DNA of 64,000 bases from Ascidia mentula. Taxonomy: Eukaryota; Chordata; Ascidiacea; Phlebobranchia; Ascidiidae. Made by a program: the position numbers and the translations under genes. Shown here piece after piece: positions 1-12,965 of the stretch (positions are counted from its first letter, which is position 1; each line of letters begins with the position of its first letter). The notes below the pieces were generated by a model that saw nothing but the letters and a program-made list of their open reading frames with translations, made no database searches and had not been told where the DNA came from. Where the stretch lies: assembly GCA_947561715.1 (NCBI GenBank), contig OX387202.1, forward strand, positions 19,295,001 through 19,359,000, given 5' to 3'.

Positions 1-1190
1 ACAACACAAACAAGTGATAGATTGTCAATAACACAGATACAGTCTCTTCACATGTGTATACAGTCTCTACACAACAAGCACACATGTATATGTATAATCG
101 TAGATAATCTCTGATATTGTTACGTCACGTTGTTGGTCGTGACTACAATAACAAACTTTATGCCAAAGTCATGGTCACCCGGTCGTGCTGGCCAAAGCAC
201 AACCCATCGAAACGCAAACGATCGGTTCTCAACACGTTTCCTTTGATTCATATCGACAGACTTGAAACGTGCCAAGGACAGTCCAATCGTGGTAGTGTAT
301 ATGGGGAGATGGTCGGCATCTACTGAAGGTTGCGCTTGTTGAATCATCGTAGATCTTGCTGATGGTCAATCGCACGTTGTGATGTTGGTGCAGCGCTCCT
401 AGATCTTCAACGAGAACGGATCCTACGGCAGTAAATTGTTTATTTATGCGAAGGCGTAGAGTAGATAAAACACATGAAAAAAAAACACTCGCAAAAAATG
501 AAAAAGACAAGGAAATACGCAATATACGTCAAGGAAACGGAAAGAAAAATAAACTTCTATGTTGCACACACTAATGATATTGACGATCACAAATGCCGAC
601 CTAGCTGTCAGGTGGTTCTTTAGCATATACCAACTATAACATTTTAAAAAAAAACATGCCGCTACCTCGTAAGTTGGCCGAGTAAACCGCGTTGAAAGTT
701 TTACTAACTGACGGTTTTATTTTGTTAAATGCGTTTAAATCTCAGCAAAATTATACCAAGCTCTTTCTATAATTTCCGACATGTTTTGAGTGACAGACTT
801 GTCGAGAGAGACAGTAACCACTGAAGAGAGGTCACACAGCTTCTGTCATGTTAATATCTGGCATGCGGCTCAGTATACAACAATTATGCCTTAAGGATTG
901 GGTTGTTAAAGTTACTTTGCATTTTGCTTTTGTAAACCCCATAATGTCTTGCTGTATGGCAGAGGAAACGTCGTGAAAATAAAGTACTTGAATTTATACG
1001 CCTGACTTGTTTAAATGATGGCACGCATAACGACGCACCCCTGTTAAAATCGCATACAAATTCAGACTTGCAGAAGAAGTCGTGCCGTTTGCAGAATGTA
1101 AGAATGCGGATACAAGAAAATACAAATAATAATAAATAACATAAACAAAATTGATTGCAGGCATCGCGTGATAAAAACACAGTGGCACGG
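1..1190. other. Non-coding flank downstream of CCDC148
   Basis: No exon with both splice sites and a conserved reading frame was found. The first 110 bases are rich in short CA/TG-type stretches and a twice-used CACATGT word. On the minus strand a possible AATAAA poly(A) signal for CCDC148 lies at 716-721, about 475 bases past its stop codon. Confidence 0.5.
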
Positions 1191-4100
1191 TCACGTGTCG
1201 ACATTCTTGAACGCTGATTGGATGGCGTTGGAGAAAGCATCTGGGCGTGGCACAGTGGGCGGGACCATGGTGGAGAGGACTTGCCTGGCGTATTCGCTGT
1301 TCAATAAACCAGCTTTCCGCAAAGCTTCCTCTGCACGAAGTCGTTTGTCCTGGCCAATCTAAAGCAGTACAGATATATGTATGACGTCATATAAAGGCAA
1401 TTGTGTGAAATACATTAAGTCTGTGTGATGAAACAGAAGAATATTGATGTCGTAATGTCAGTAGATTTTGCGTGTTAACAATTGCGTGCAAAAGGGCAAT
1501 GGTATTTATTATGGAAAAATACCTTAAAAAAGGTAAACATTTATCGAAAAATCCATTTTTTTCACTTTAATTTCGTTTGCGTTTAAACGTATTTTTTGAC
1601 GTCGAATTCCTTGTCCAAACTTTGTTGCAAAAGAAACACCCAAGATATTCTGTCAACATTTTACCAAATACGGTTACACTTGAAAATAACAAAGCTTGAA
1701 AATTACGCATCATAAAAATCCCACAGAAAGTTGTAAAGCCAGGAAGTCAATCAACAACAACATATCACCTGGGTTTGGTTGTAACCGTGTAGTCGGAACA
1801 ACGGTGCCTGGATGTCGACGTCCTGATTCGTCCCAACCCCGAACCTGGCTTTACTTGCCGTCGTATCTTGAACCATGCGACTCGGATCTGCCTCTGCCTG
1901 GACTGAAACCTGATATAATGCGTAGAAAAGACATTTAAAACGTCATATGTAACTACCTATACATCAAAACATTCAATAAAATAATATGAAAAAATTATTA
2001 ATAGGTGCAAAGTATCCTAGAGAAAACGTCAAAAATGACTGCAGGAATCAGTGTGTGCAGGTCGGTGACCGGCGGATCTGTCTTTGCGAGTCAATATATT
2101 ATTTTTCTGGAACAGGGTCAGTTTTTTTTACAGAAAGAAAGCAATATTTCTGTTAAACAAGTAAAAGACCATATACTGGCGCTGATCGTATGTTACTTAC
2201 TTTCGAGTTTCCACAATAGGTTAAAATACTAAATCGTAAAACATCGATCATACTTTGCTCCTCAACTCTTCAAGTCTTTCTTGTCGCTTCCTCTCCTCCT
2301 CATCTTTCATCTTGATCATCTTCGCAGCTTCCTCGAGTCTTTCCTTGTGGATCATTTCCCTGTGTTTTACTCTAAACGAGATAAGTTACGCATTTAAAAA
2401 ATATTATATATACAAAATTTAATTGCAACAATAAACATGACACACGATAGGTTTATATATTAAAATTAACAAAGCGATCTGCAGACCCAGATGGTGGATT
2501 TTTTTTGAAAAATTTTATTTCGCCAAAAAATGCATCATCGGTTTCTCCAACTGCCCAAAAAATGTTTTTTTTCATATCGATACGGTGCGCGATCGAAAGC
2601 ACGCCAGGGGGCTTTTGGTTTAAATTGATCAATTTCTTCATTCTGTTATCACATAGACACACGATGGGAACCGCGAAAAGGGATTTTTAATGTGAAACAT
2701 CACTTCACACACAAAAGAAAAAAGCGTGTTAATTTTCAGACCTGACTCGATCGTGTTTCCTTTGTTTTTCCATCTCGGTTTTCAACTCATTCAGTCTTCT
2801 TTCATTTTCTTTCCTTCTCAAATCGTTTTCTCGCGTCTTTCGTTGTTGAAACTCCGCAACTTTCTGGTGGATCTGAGCAAAAATTTCGGCAACTCAATAA
2901 AATATGTTCAAATAGAATTATCATAACTTGTTGGATATTTGAACGTTATTAAGTAAAAGTTTTAGCGAAAAGTGCATTTTTCCAACGAGGTGTTTAGCAA
3001 AGTTACTTTAAAAAAAATTCTATCTTTTAAACAGAATGGTTTTAAACGTTTTTTTTAGCGAAAAAGAAAATCTACAAGAATGTAGATTTTTCCGATGCAG
3101 TATTTAGCAAAATTACTTAGACAATATTTTCTAAACCACATGTGACACTTGGTGACGTTGCAACAAAGAAAGTTTCCACCATATTCACAATTATCCACCT
3201 GTTTCCGCTTGACTTCCATCTTCTGTCTCTCTCTTTCTTTTATCACTTCCTCCTTCAACCTCTGCTCCTCCGCAAGATAAAATTCAATCCTCATCATTTC
3301 AGACTGGATGTTGCGCATCTCCTGCATCGATAAGAAAATTTATAACATTGGCAAATCAGTAGTTTAAACTTTACTGGATCAGTGAACCAAGATATCGGTG
3401 GATCTATGTTTCAGATTAGTTTCTTGCTTCTGTGTTTTGGGCAAAATTAGGAGCACTATTAACGGATTTACTCATAATGCTGATAATACCGCTTAAAATA
3501 TAGAAAACATGTCAATGTTTTTAACAGCATGGGACAGTCTCTATGTTCTCAGAATTATGTGCAAAATGTTTTGGATGTAAAGGAACCCCAATATTGGGGC
3601 CTTACGGATCGACTATGATTTTCTTATATGTTGAACTCGGACACCTTATGTACAGAAAACAATTAACCATGCATTCCTTCGCATGGTTGTGGTGCTACTG
3701 TCACTTATATGTCCAATACACCGAAAACTTTAAAAGCGAAATATACGGGTAAGCTGTATCAGTCTTTTCTGTCGTATGGTACCAAGACATTATAGGGAAT
3801 ATAGCTGCTAACCAAACTGCGACACTAATGGCCCAATTAAATTAGTTAAGTCCACTGGGTTTTTTCATCTTATCCAGCGCCAATAAAGTTTTTTTTATTT
3901 TCCTTTGGTGAAACTAATGTGAAATAAATCACCCAGAAGCTGCATTAAGTAAGTATTACGACAGCAACGCGACCAAATACACCCGAAGATTGCAGAGAAC
4001 AAATTACCGCAAGTTCCCGATGGAGTCTCTCGCACACAAGTCTCTGGTGGTGTTTGGCCGCTTCTTTTCCCATAGATTTCCTGTATGAGTTTGAAGCGTC

Positions 4101-7100
4101 GGCAAAAACCGCCACCGCCTTCGAATGAAGATTATCGTAATCGCGCTGGTAACAATCCACAATGGAAGCAAGCCGGGCTTTCGCGAATCTGAAAATGATA
4201 TGAAAAATTTATTGGAATGTTTCCAGTTCTGGAACAATTTGTTTCGTTTATTTATATTAGAACCGAAATTGGCGACGCGATTATGGCGAAATTTATATTT
4301 CTGTATCTTTCATAATAAAAGATCGCCTATCTTTGTGAGTAATTTTGAATAGCTGACAAGTAAAGAGAGATCCGTTTGCACTACCAAGTAGAACAGGTTG
4401 GTCCCTGTGGTCTTCATGACATTACCCTTTGTTTCGCTTGATGACATTTATTACCACGAGCTAGAAATGATTTTTTTTAAGCGTTTACCATATTAGGAAA
4501 TTATATCAGACAGCAGTGATACATAATAACATATAAACACTTTGACGTGTACCACATAGCTCACCTTAGCTTCATAACAACAGCGTCCATCTCGAAAATA
4601 TCCCAACGGCTGCGACCAGGAAGAAGTCTTCTCAAAATATCGGGAAGTAACTCGGTTAGTTTTCGCTTTAAATGTTCTGGCGCGAATCGATGATAAATCT
4701 CGCTGACCGCGTGGAAAGTCCACGTATCAACTGGATTCCAAGGTCGAGGAAGGTTATCCAGGAATGACTCGATTTCATCCAAACGCACGTTTTCTTGGTT
4801 AAATTTTTGGGTGTATTGATCACTGTAAAGTTAAGGAAACCGTCAACAAAAACTCTCAAGAGATGTTTTACAATAGGTACCAATTTTGTCCGAAATTTGG
4901 TCGCCCAACTACAGAATAAAAACGGTTCGGATATTTACGTTTTGTTACGTAGGCAAACTATCTGTAACAAAGAAAAATGTGCTCGTGCAAGACCTTTTGG
5001 TACGAAGGCAAACAAAGTCCAATCTAATCTAAGCGATTAGGATTAGCACAAAACAAAATGCCTGCAACTACATGATCAACCAACAGACCCCACGAGAAGG
5101 GGTTACAGCCTAAGTGGCACCATTGTTTGTTTTGAAACTAAGGGATTTATATCGTAAATGCTTGGTTCCCAACAATATGTAGTCATCGAAAATGTACCAC
5201 ACCAGCATACTTTCCCTCTCAAGGACTCGTAACCAAGAACACCCAAGGGGGTCAAATTACACATCGACAATTAAGGAAACACTACGTTCTTACTGCATGT
5301 TGACGAACTGCTGCAAAACAGAATTCCTGACGTCATCAATCGGGCATTCGGTGAAAAAAACATCGACGGGTATAGCGCGATCTAGCGGCGGCATCGCTAC
5401 GTCTCTTTCCTGTAAAAAGTAACATTGTGCTTGCGTGTTGGTAGATTAAAACTGGTGTGGAATTATTTGGTTTATTTAGTGCAATAAATACTGTCTGTTT
5501 TAAAACTACAACAAATTGAACCCTGTTGTACCTTAAAACCAGGCATCCTTTCATTTGAATCAGCCAAAATCATCCTTTGTTGGTTCAACCATCCATACAC
5601 TGCCTCACTCTGCTTCTGAACCGAAGATATCTGTTCTCGTATGGCAGTGACGTCATCGTCGTCTTGCAGGGGCGCTCCTTTGAGAAGTTGATGTGTTCTG
5701 AATATTGGAATTTAAATCAGATCTTGATGTTGTTCAGTTCAGCAAAGGCATTCTAATCATTTTTGGGGTTTGTGTAGTTTTTCGCAAGTGATACTGACAA
5801 GAGAACCCAAAATTCCTTTTTAGAGTAGCCAGTACCACGATACTCAGGTATGGGATTAGTTGTGGTGGAAGGTCTCTTACAAAAAGATTTTCGTTAAACG
5901 TGCAGCAAGTAAAAAATGGTGAAACTAGAGTTTTCAAATCATTCAAAAAACTAGAATAACCTGAATAAAAGGTCACTTCTAAAGGTGTTCAAAGGTCTTA
6001 TCACAGCTTCCTCAAACTTTCCAATTTCTTCTTCAGTACTTTCCACACAACTGTATCAAATTTAGATAAAAAAAAAATTATAATAATAAGTTGGACTAAT
6101 TTAGGGTTCAGACTTTGAGGTTGCTGCTTTGTAAAGCTTAATTTATGAAAACCAATGATATGATAAGAATGTTTTTGTGGGCTTAGTTCATCAAACCGAT
6201 AATATTAATATATTTTTATTTTAGGTTTAACTAGTTGGCAAGGTTTTTATATGCAAATGGTAAAAAGGGGCCCAGAAAATAAATTAAAAATGCATAGAAA
6301 ACAGGAGAACAAGTATCAACTAAAAACTGTTTGTAACAAGAACATGATGATAGTTTTTGTGATTTTAATGAATAAATAAACCTTTTGAAATCCTTTGCCA
6401 ACTCCTTATCAAGAATTTCTGCTGTTTTAAAGAATTGTTCCAGGGTGTTGTCAAACTCTACTTCAGCTTGGTCATGCTGGGACATGCTGGTGAACGAGTC
6501 TTGCCATATCTTGGATAATACAAACATGATACGGACAGTAGCATACATATCGCAAGTGGTGTGCTTACCATGTTGTGTTGTTTAATGAGTGATTGTTCTT
6601 GAGTTTGTCCTGCCCTTGCTTTTATCTCCTCAACCTGGTTTAAGAAATATTGGAGGCCGTGTTGACAACATTGGAGGCAGTGTTATCAAAGGAACGATTT
6701 GTTGACCAACAATTAGTGAAAAAATTGATTTTTAAAAAAATGTTTCAAACAAAGTGAAAATTTAAAAAAAAGGTACAGTTAAAAAAATAATTCTTTGTAC
6801 CTTTGTCTTAGAAACATTAGCTTTTTGTTTGAAGTGATCCGCTTTCTGTTTGGCTGTTTCATAATCCAACTGCAAACAGATACGAGCAATTAGCATGCAT
6901 CCATATATCAAAAACTTCACCATAAAATATCAAAAGAATAATCAATTATAGCAGAGACAAGTCACAACAAGCAAACGTATATTTTTTATTTGTTTTTTTT
7001 GGTAAATTGTTTCCTGATAAATACTTTTACAAGATTGCTTCACTTTTATTGTTGTATTATATTCTTTGCAAACAAATTTGCAACTTACTCTCCGATATCT

Positions 7101-7211
7101 ATCACTTGCCAACCCTCCCATGGCCCTTGTAACAAGATGTTTCTGTTCTTCAGAATCTTGATACCGAGTTCTGTGACTTACCACAAAACTTTTCATGTCT
7201 CTACCACTCAT
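1191..7211 (-). CDS. CCDC148: Coiled-coil domain-containing protein 148 homologue (14 exons)
   Basis: Exons on the minus strand, first to last: 7089-7211, 6801-6869, 6569-6634, 6382-6509, 5961-6050, 5532-5697, 5294-5409, 4565-4822, 4008-4188, 3199-3321, 2742-2872, 2254-2371, 1769-1909, 1191-1358. All borders are GT..AG and the phases agree, giving 625 residues plus stop (human CCDC148 as I recall it is 591). Blocks that match the vertebrate protein: IWQDSF near the N-terminus, [16 protein letters not shown] mid-protein, a long Glu/Lys/Arg coiled coil over exons 9-12, [14 protein letters not shown], and the tail [15 protein letters not shown]. The family has no enzymatic domain; its role is poorly known and possibly cytoskeletal or ciliary. 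The start is the Met of MSGRDMKSF. An in-frame Met further upstream at 7334 is possible but adds an unconserved leader. It is divergent from ARPC3. Confidence 0.88.
2959..3119. repeat. Imperfect tandem repeat in a CCDC148 intron
   Basis: Two diverged units, about 2959-3009 and 3048-3119, share TTTTAGCGAAAA, ATTTTTCC and TTTAGCAAA.TTACTT in the same order. The second unit carries a hairpin of 9-base arms (AAAATCTAC / GTAGATTTT, 3068-3091). It lies between coding exons 10 and 11. Confidence 0.6.
5087..5160 (+). repeat. Dispersed repeat family R1, copy 1
   Basis: It begins CCCCACGAGAAGGGGT and ends with TTTGAAACTAAGGGATTTAT. The same order of motifs recurs near 16.1 and 16.5 kb. It is probably a non-autonomous mobile element or a fragment of one; no coding capacity. 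It lies in a CCDC148 intron. Confidence 0.45.
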
Positions 7212-7806
7212 TAATATTCTGATATTGAAACAACCTGCGGGGTATTTAATTTCTGTATGTGTGCCCAAGTAAAATGCAGAAGAGGTGGAACCACATTTAA
7301 CAAAAACATTGTTTAAGTTTAAACTGAACTTCAAGTAAAGATCGGGGATTTCCCTTAAAATATGTACATAGCAACGTGCTCTTTAGCGCTACCTGGACAC
7401 TTAACTGTTCGCTGTAGCGATTTTACTTTTACGTCACTTTAGCTTCGGGAGGTAATTTTCCCTTTGGTCACGGAAGCCCCGCCCGAAAAGTTGGTTTGTC
7501 TATTTATTCTTGGTTATAAATGAGATGCTTGATGAGTTCTGTTGAAAATGACAGAGAAAGTGTGTGTTATTAATTGGCAGCAGTAAAGTTCTACTGTATT
7601 GTACTTTAAATGGTAATATTTATCAGGTGCAGTCAAATTTGAATAATGCAAGTTATATTTTGTGTTACATTTGAAAAAAAGAATATTTCTATCCTAGTAG
7701 CTGTAAAAATAAATTATCATATCATCCATTTGTCTGAGTTTGTTCATTATTTCAATTTGTTTCTGTAGGATTTAGATCGTAGTGATAACATTGTAAATTC
7801 AACAAC
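7212..7806. promoter_or_regulatory. Bidirectional promoter between CCDC148 and ARPC3
   Basis: This 595-base gap separates two start codons that face away from each other. At 7471-7486 an ETS-type core CGGAAG abuts a GC box CCCCGCCC, an arrangement common in TATA-less housekeeping promoters. A pyrimidine tract ending TTTCTGTAG near 7770 could be a cis- or trans-splice acceptor for the ARPC3 leader. A shared promoter is inferred from geometry and motifs. Confidence 0.5.
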
Positions 7807-8346
7807 ATGCCAGCTTATCACGCTGCAAGCACTTTCAATACATCTGTTGGCAATTTGGCTCTGGTCCCTCTTCGGTGCCTGAGCAAATTCAAGGGTCCAG
7901 CTCCGAGGCTTCCACCAAAAGAAAGCCAGGATATTGTCGATGAAACCATTGGATTTTTTCGGGCCAACATCTTCTTTCGTAACTACGAAATCAAGACTGA
8001 TGCCGATCGCACTCTGATCTACATCACTCTTTACATCCAGGAGTGTCTCAAGAAACTGACAAAATGTGCCACAAGGGAGCAAGGAAGAAAAGAACTCTAC
8101 ACTCTGGCTGTCTCCCCATTCGACATCCCAGGAGACCCTGGATTTCCACTCAACAACATGTATTCCAAACCAAAAAGCCGACAGGAGGCCGATCAGATGA
8201 AGGCTTACCTCCAGCAGCTACGTCATGAAACCGGAGAGCGCTTGCTAGATCGTGTGATCGATGAGTCGGGAAAACCGAGCAAATGGTGGATGTGCTTCTC
8301 GAAGAGGAAGTTTATGGAGAAGAGTCTTTCTGCTCCTGGACGCTAA
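7807..8346 (+). CDS. ARPC3: Actin-related protein 2/3 complex subunit 3 (p21-Arc)
   Basis: One uninterrupted reading frame of 179 residues, against 178 in human. It begins MPAYH and carries the family blocks [77 protein letters not shown], nearly collinear with the human protein. ARPC3 is a structural subunit of the Arp2/3 complex that nucleates branched actin filaments in the cytoplasm. The start codon is fixed by the conserved MPAYH. No intron interrupts the coding region, in contrast to its neighbours and to vertebrate ARPC3. No canonical AATAAA was found before the Ral gene 650 bases downstream on the same strand. Confidence 0.97.
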   Translation: MPAYHAASTFNTSVGNLALVPLRCLSKFKGPAPRLPPKESQDIVDETIGFFRANIFFRNYEIKTDADRTLIYITLYIQECLKKLTKCATREQGRKELYTLAVSPFDIPGDPGFPLNNMYSKPKSRQEADQMKAYLQQLRHETGERLLDRVIDESGKPSKWWMCFSKRKFMEKSLSAPGR

Positions 8347-8996
8347 GAATGTTGACTTTAGCTACAATCCATTATCCTTTATATAACCAAGCTGGGGGTT
8401 TTCTAATGACTCTTTTTGTATATGTTGCTTTGTGATCTTTTCCATGGCATTCTACATTTGGATTAATTACAATCATAATGACCTTTTAAATGAATATATT
8501 CATAGCAATAAGAATCATGTCTGCTATATTTTGCAGCGATAAAACATTCTTGATGCATAAACTATTTGAAACTTAGCATATTGTGGTTCCACACAAGTTG
8601 ACTTACATTGTTAGGTTAATTTTCTATTTAGTTATCTCTGTAAATCTATTGTATGATCTACAGCTGTTATTCCACTGATAATGTCTTTCTAATTTATGGT
8701 TTAATTAGCAATTGGAAATATAATGGACATTCTAATGCCCTCATACTGCATACTTTCATGTTTTTGGTTCAAAGCATTCTGCGTCAACAATATTTCAAAT
8801 ATCTTTCTTATGTCTCTCTATTTCAGTGCATAATTTTTCACTTGATGAATTCAATTTGTATGCAGGCTTTGTAGGAGTGGATAAAGTGATAGTTGTACAT
8901 ACATATTCTGTTTGTGACGTTCACCTTTTCACCTGAGTAAGCAAAGGATAATCTGAAAGTGTGTACATTGTGGACCGTGAGAGGTGAATCACAAGA

Positions 8997-10947
8997 ATGG
9001 CTGCTAACAAGAAACAAAATGCCGGCCAAACGAGTTTGCACAAGGTTATAATGGTTGGAAGTGGCGGCGTTGGAAAGTCGGCTCTCACTCTGCAGTTTAT
9101 GTACGATGAGGTGGGTACACATTATATGTTCACAGTACTGAAAAATAAATATTTTATGTAAATGCACTGTATTCAGGTTTGTTGAAATCATTTTGTTTCA
9201 AAACTGTATGTGTGGAGAATCTGGTTTTAGTGGATTTTTACCACAGGTTTTTGGTTTACTCATGAATATAAAAACGTTCCATGCAACATTTATAAAATGT
9301 ACCATTCTACCCTTGCACCTGCCTATATTTTCTATTAGTTTAAAGACTGCAGTTCACAATACAGTTTTATGTAAATGTGTCGTTTTTTGGTTTGTCTAAA
9401 TATTTTTGTTTTATACTGTTTTTGGGGTCAATCCGGTTTTAGTGATTTTTATTGTTGATGTGGAAACCACTATATTTTGGCACTATTAACATCTTTGCAC
9501 CTGCCTATATATAATTATTAAAAAATATTAGTTGTAATGTAAGTTAATAACGATTCTGACCGCAGTTATAATATTACTTACAGTTTGTCGAAGATTACGA
9601 ACCAACGAAAGCTGACAGTTACAGAAAGAAAGTTGTTCTTGATGCGGAAGATGCACAAATTGACATTCTCGATACCGCTGGTCAGGAGGACTATGCTGCT
9701 ATAAGAGACAATTACTTTCGCAGCGGAGAAGGATTCCTATGTGTGTTTTCTATTACCGACAGCTCATCCTTTGACGAAACACAAGAGTTCAGGTATATTT
9801 TATGAATAAACCTTGCTAATTGTTTTGCGTATGTTGGTTGTCCGTTTAAAGTTTACAGATAATTGACTGTGTTGTTCTTGCTGCAAGGCATGTTGTTCTA
9901 CATTCTACTGTATAACAAGTAATATGGAGTTAAAATTTTTTGGTCAACTTATGTGTTTGTTGGGTCTTTGTATGTTGCATGAATATATTTTGCAAATTGT
10001 ACTCATCAGTTCCTTGATATAAATTTTGTGTTTTTCAGGGACCAAATCCTTCGTGTCAAAGCAGTTGATTCAAGTACTGCCAGCACAATACCATTTCTCC
10101 TTGTTGGAAATAAGTCAGATCTGGAATCAAATCGACAGGTTGAGAAAACTATAAAGCTTTACTGTTTCCCAGAAGTATAAATACTGTTTCTGTTGTAAAT
10201 CTATGGATGTAAATTAAAGATGTGCAGTTACTCAATAAGCTAAAAATCAATGTTTCCATTTGGGTCAACTAATTAATTATTGATAAGTACTCAAAACAGC
10301 AGTATTTTAATCCAGCAACAGTTTAGAAACTGACCAATGCTGGATTTAATTTTGTTGCAAGACTGTTTAATACTTTTGATAATGTTTCTTCAGGTAAGCC
10401 AACAAGATGCTCAAGCGCTAGCTGAGAAAATGGGTGTTCAGTATGTTGAAACCTCCGCCAAAACAAGGAGTAACGTTGACAAGGTGAGCAAATATGTAAA
10501 ATATATATGCATCCAAGTGTATTAGCTATTAGTGGCATATAGCAGTTATGTTTGTATCAAAAATCTGCTTTTTCATTTAATTAAAAAGTTAAGTCAATAA
10601 TTTTAATGCAGTCTGTTCTTGAATTATAATATGGCAGCCTTGTTTTTTAAACATCAAATCGACTTGGCTTTGTATGATAGCAAATTTATTTTATTTTCAT
10701 TTATTTTTTATGTCCAAGCATGGCTATTTTGTGTTTACATACACATGTATATATACTTTATTTTGGAATGCTTCATCTTTCATTCATTTTGTTTTGCTTT
10801 TCATTTTTCTGTTTCCAGGCCTTTTTTGATTTGCTCAAACTTATCAAAGCGGAAAAGAATAAAACAGTCGAACAGCGGCCAGCAGATGGCGGTACAGAGA
10901 AGACGGGGTGTATGGCGCAATGCAAAAAACGCTGCACTATTTTGTAA
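8997..10947 (+). CDS. Ral: Ral small GTPase, isoform with proximal last exon (CTIL)
   Basis: Exons 8997-9110, 9584-9792, 10039-10138, 10394-10483, 10819-10947, all GT..AG and in phase; 213 residues. Seen: P-loop GSGGVGKS (21-28), Ral effector loop [16 protein letters not shown] (68-74), NKSD (132-135), ETSAK (160-164). The effector loop and the long stretch shared with RALA mark it as Ral, not Ras or Rap. Ral is a prenylated GTP switch acting through the exocyst and RalBP1 in exocytosis and membrane-actin dynamics. The last exon starts AFFDLLKLI and ends with cysteines in [17 protein letters not shown] is a CAAX box whose final Leu predicts geranylgeranylation, and the upstream Cys residues may be palmitoylated. 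A second last exon lies at 12966-13073. Confidence 0.95.
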
Positions 10948-11120
10948 ACAAGTTGCCTGTTTTTAAATTCCTAGTAAAAGTGATTGAGTAATGCCATCTG
11001 CTGGGGTTCGTGTGTAAATAAGTAAATAAGGAATGAATTTGGTTAAATTTACAGCTTCCATATTTATTGCCACATAAATGTACTAAAAAGTGTAAATAAT
11101 GAAATTTATTGTGGGCCTGT

Positions 11121-12320
11121 AATAAATTGTCAGCTGCATATTAGAGATATAGCAATATGATTTAGTTTTATTGATTAATATCATGGTAAATCGTTGCAAA
11201 TGACCATCAAAATGAGTAACGCAGAAGCAATTTGAATCTATATATAGGGGTTTTTGTGTACACAAAATATTGTGTAAATTAAAAGTCACAAATATACCAA
11301 GTTCGTGTATGGGAAATCATATTTAAAAATTCTATGTAACTTGGGATATCAACGTACACACATAAATATAGCTGGCAGTCCGTGCATTATCTCATGGAAG
11401 TCATTGCTTTGCATGTATTTCACTTTGCTTTTATTTTACTTTTTCCAATTATTTGTGAAGCTTATTTTGTGTCGTTATCTTTTTTTTTTATTGCTCATGC
11501 TGCGATTATTGTAAAGCCAAGCATAATTTTTTTGTGACACCTTTTTGTGATATTTTCCACTTCTAACAAAATGTTGATGACCTTTCGCAAAACAGCGATG
11601 TTTGTAAGCATTTAATATTAAACTGCAACTATTAGAAATTTGATTTTAACCAGATTATTGTGGCTCACAACATAGGGTTTATTCTATTTGAGTAAAGAAC
11701 ATTTGTACTTGCAGCTTCGTTAGTTTTCCATAGATGTATTTAGGATAGTTGTAAAAGCAAACTAAGTTTTTAATAGCAAGTTGATTTAGGATACAAAATT
11801 TTAAACAAAAACGTTTCCACATTTGGAGCCCAGTTTTCTTTAAGGCTCTTCGCTTCCAAACGATTGAATCTTACAGAAACAGAATATTTTCACAGACAGT
11901 ACAAGACACATAATGAATCGTATACATATATAAAATGTTCCTCACAAAAGCCATCATCTGTGTCGCTAGTTCAAACAATACAGAAGTTATGACAAACAAC
12001 TTCAACTACCGTGCAAACTCACTCATTGTGACACTTCGATGATGTCATAAAGGCGTATAAGGAAGTACCTGTTAGTCGAGGAATGGCTGATGGTTGTCTT
12101 TCGACCACCTCGCTCAATCCCAATAGCATAGCAACAGTTACTCTAGACCATCGTTTCACTTTATTCCAAATTGACTGTATTTTTTAGGCGATGCCTTCGC
12201 TGCTTTATGTAGGCAGTGGCAGTATTAGTATTTGTAGCATTAGAAACGCTATTTTTTTTTTGTATGCTAAACTTACTTTTGTATGTAGCATGACTCTAAA
12301 TCACAGTTATTAGAAATAAA
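11121..12320 (+). terminator. 3' UTR of proximal Ral isoform with two poly(A) signals
   Basis: AATAAA occurs at 11121-11126 and again at 12315-12320, both downstream of the first Ral stop codon and upstream of the second last exon. Either would end a transcript that uses the proximal exon. The rest of the stretch to 12965 is AT-rich and shows no other exon. A region at 12841-12950 repeats ATTACG/CGTCAC words. Confidence 0.45.
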
Positions 12321-12965
12321 AATCCGGTTTCTCGACGGGTTTTAATGAAGAAATGCTTTCAGTTCATGTGAGTGGTTGACGCATTGCAAATACATGCAAG
12401 TGGCCACTTGAACATGAAACCACAACTTTGCCGTCGGTCTTTGCATGTCGATATTTGGTAGTCCTCTGGTATTTTCCTTTTAACAAGTCTAGCTTGACAT
12501 GGTAGTCTGTAAAACATGGCAAACAGTATTCAGGTTATTATCTCAGAGTAGATCGTAATGTTTTGCATTAGTTCGGCACCATCTTTACGTCACACGGACG
12601 TTGCCATGCAGGAAGTAATGAAAGGATTTTCGGACTTCTGCTAAAAAATAGCTTTCCCTCTTTAACACCCAATATTTGGTGTGTAAACAGTATATAGTCG
12701 TTCATTGAGCAGCCTCGCTTTGTAAATTAAAAATCTGTCTCAATTTTCTCACCTGTGCAGCAAAATCGTTCTGTGCTATTTCTATTAAATATGTAGAATT
12801 TGTCGTGAAATGCGTCATCGCCAAAACCGCAGCGTTTACATTATTTCGTCACAATGAAATCCTATAGCACATCGTTTATTACGACACAATCGTCACTGTA
12901 AACAAAAACTCTCTTTCTACGTCATCGCCAACGTTTATTATGACGCCACAACCTTACTTTTTCAG

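Noticed and set aside
8997-10947. Reading the GTPase as Ras, Rap or R-Ras
   Set aside because: The effector loop YEPTKADSY and the N-terminal MAANK are Ral-specific; Ras has YDPTIEDSY.
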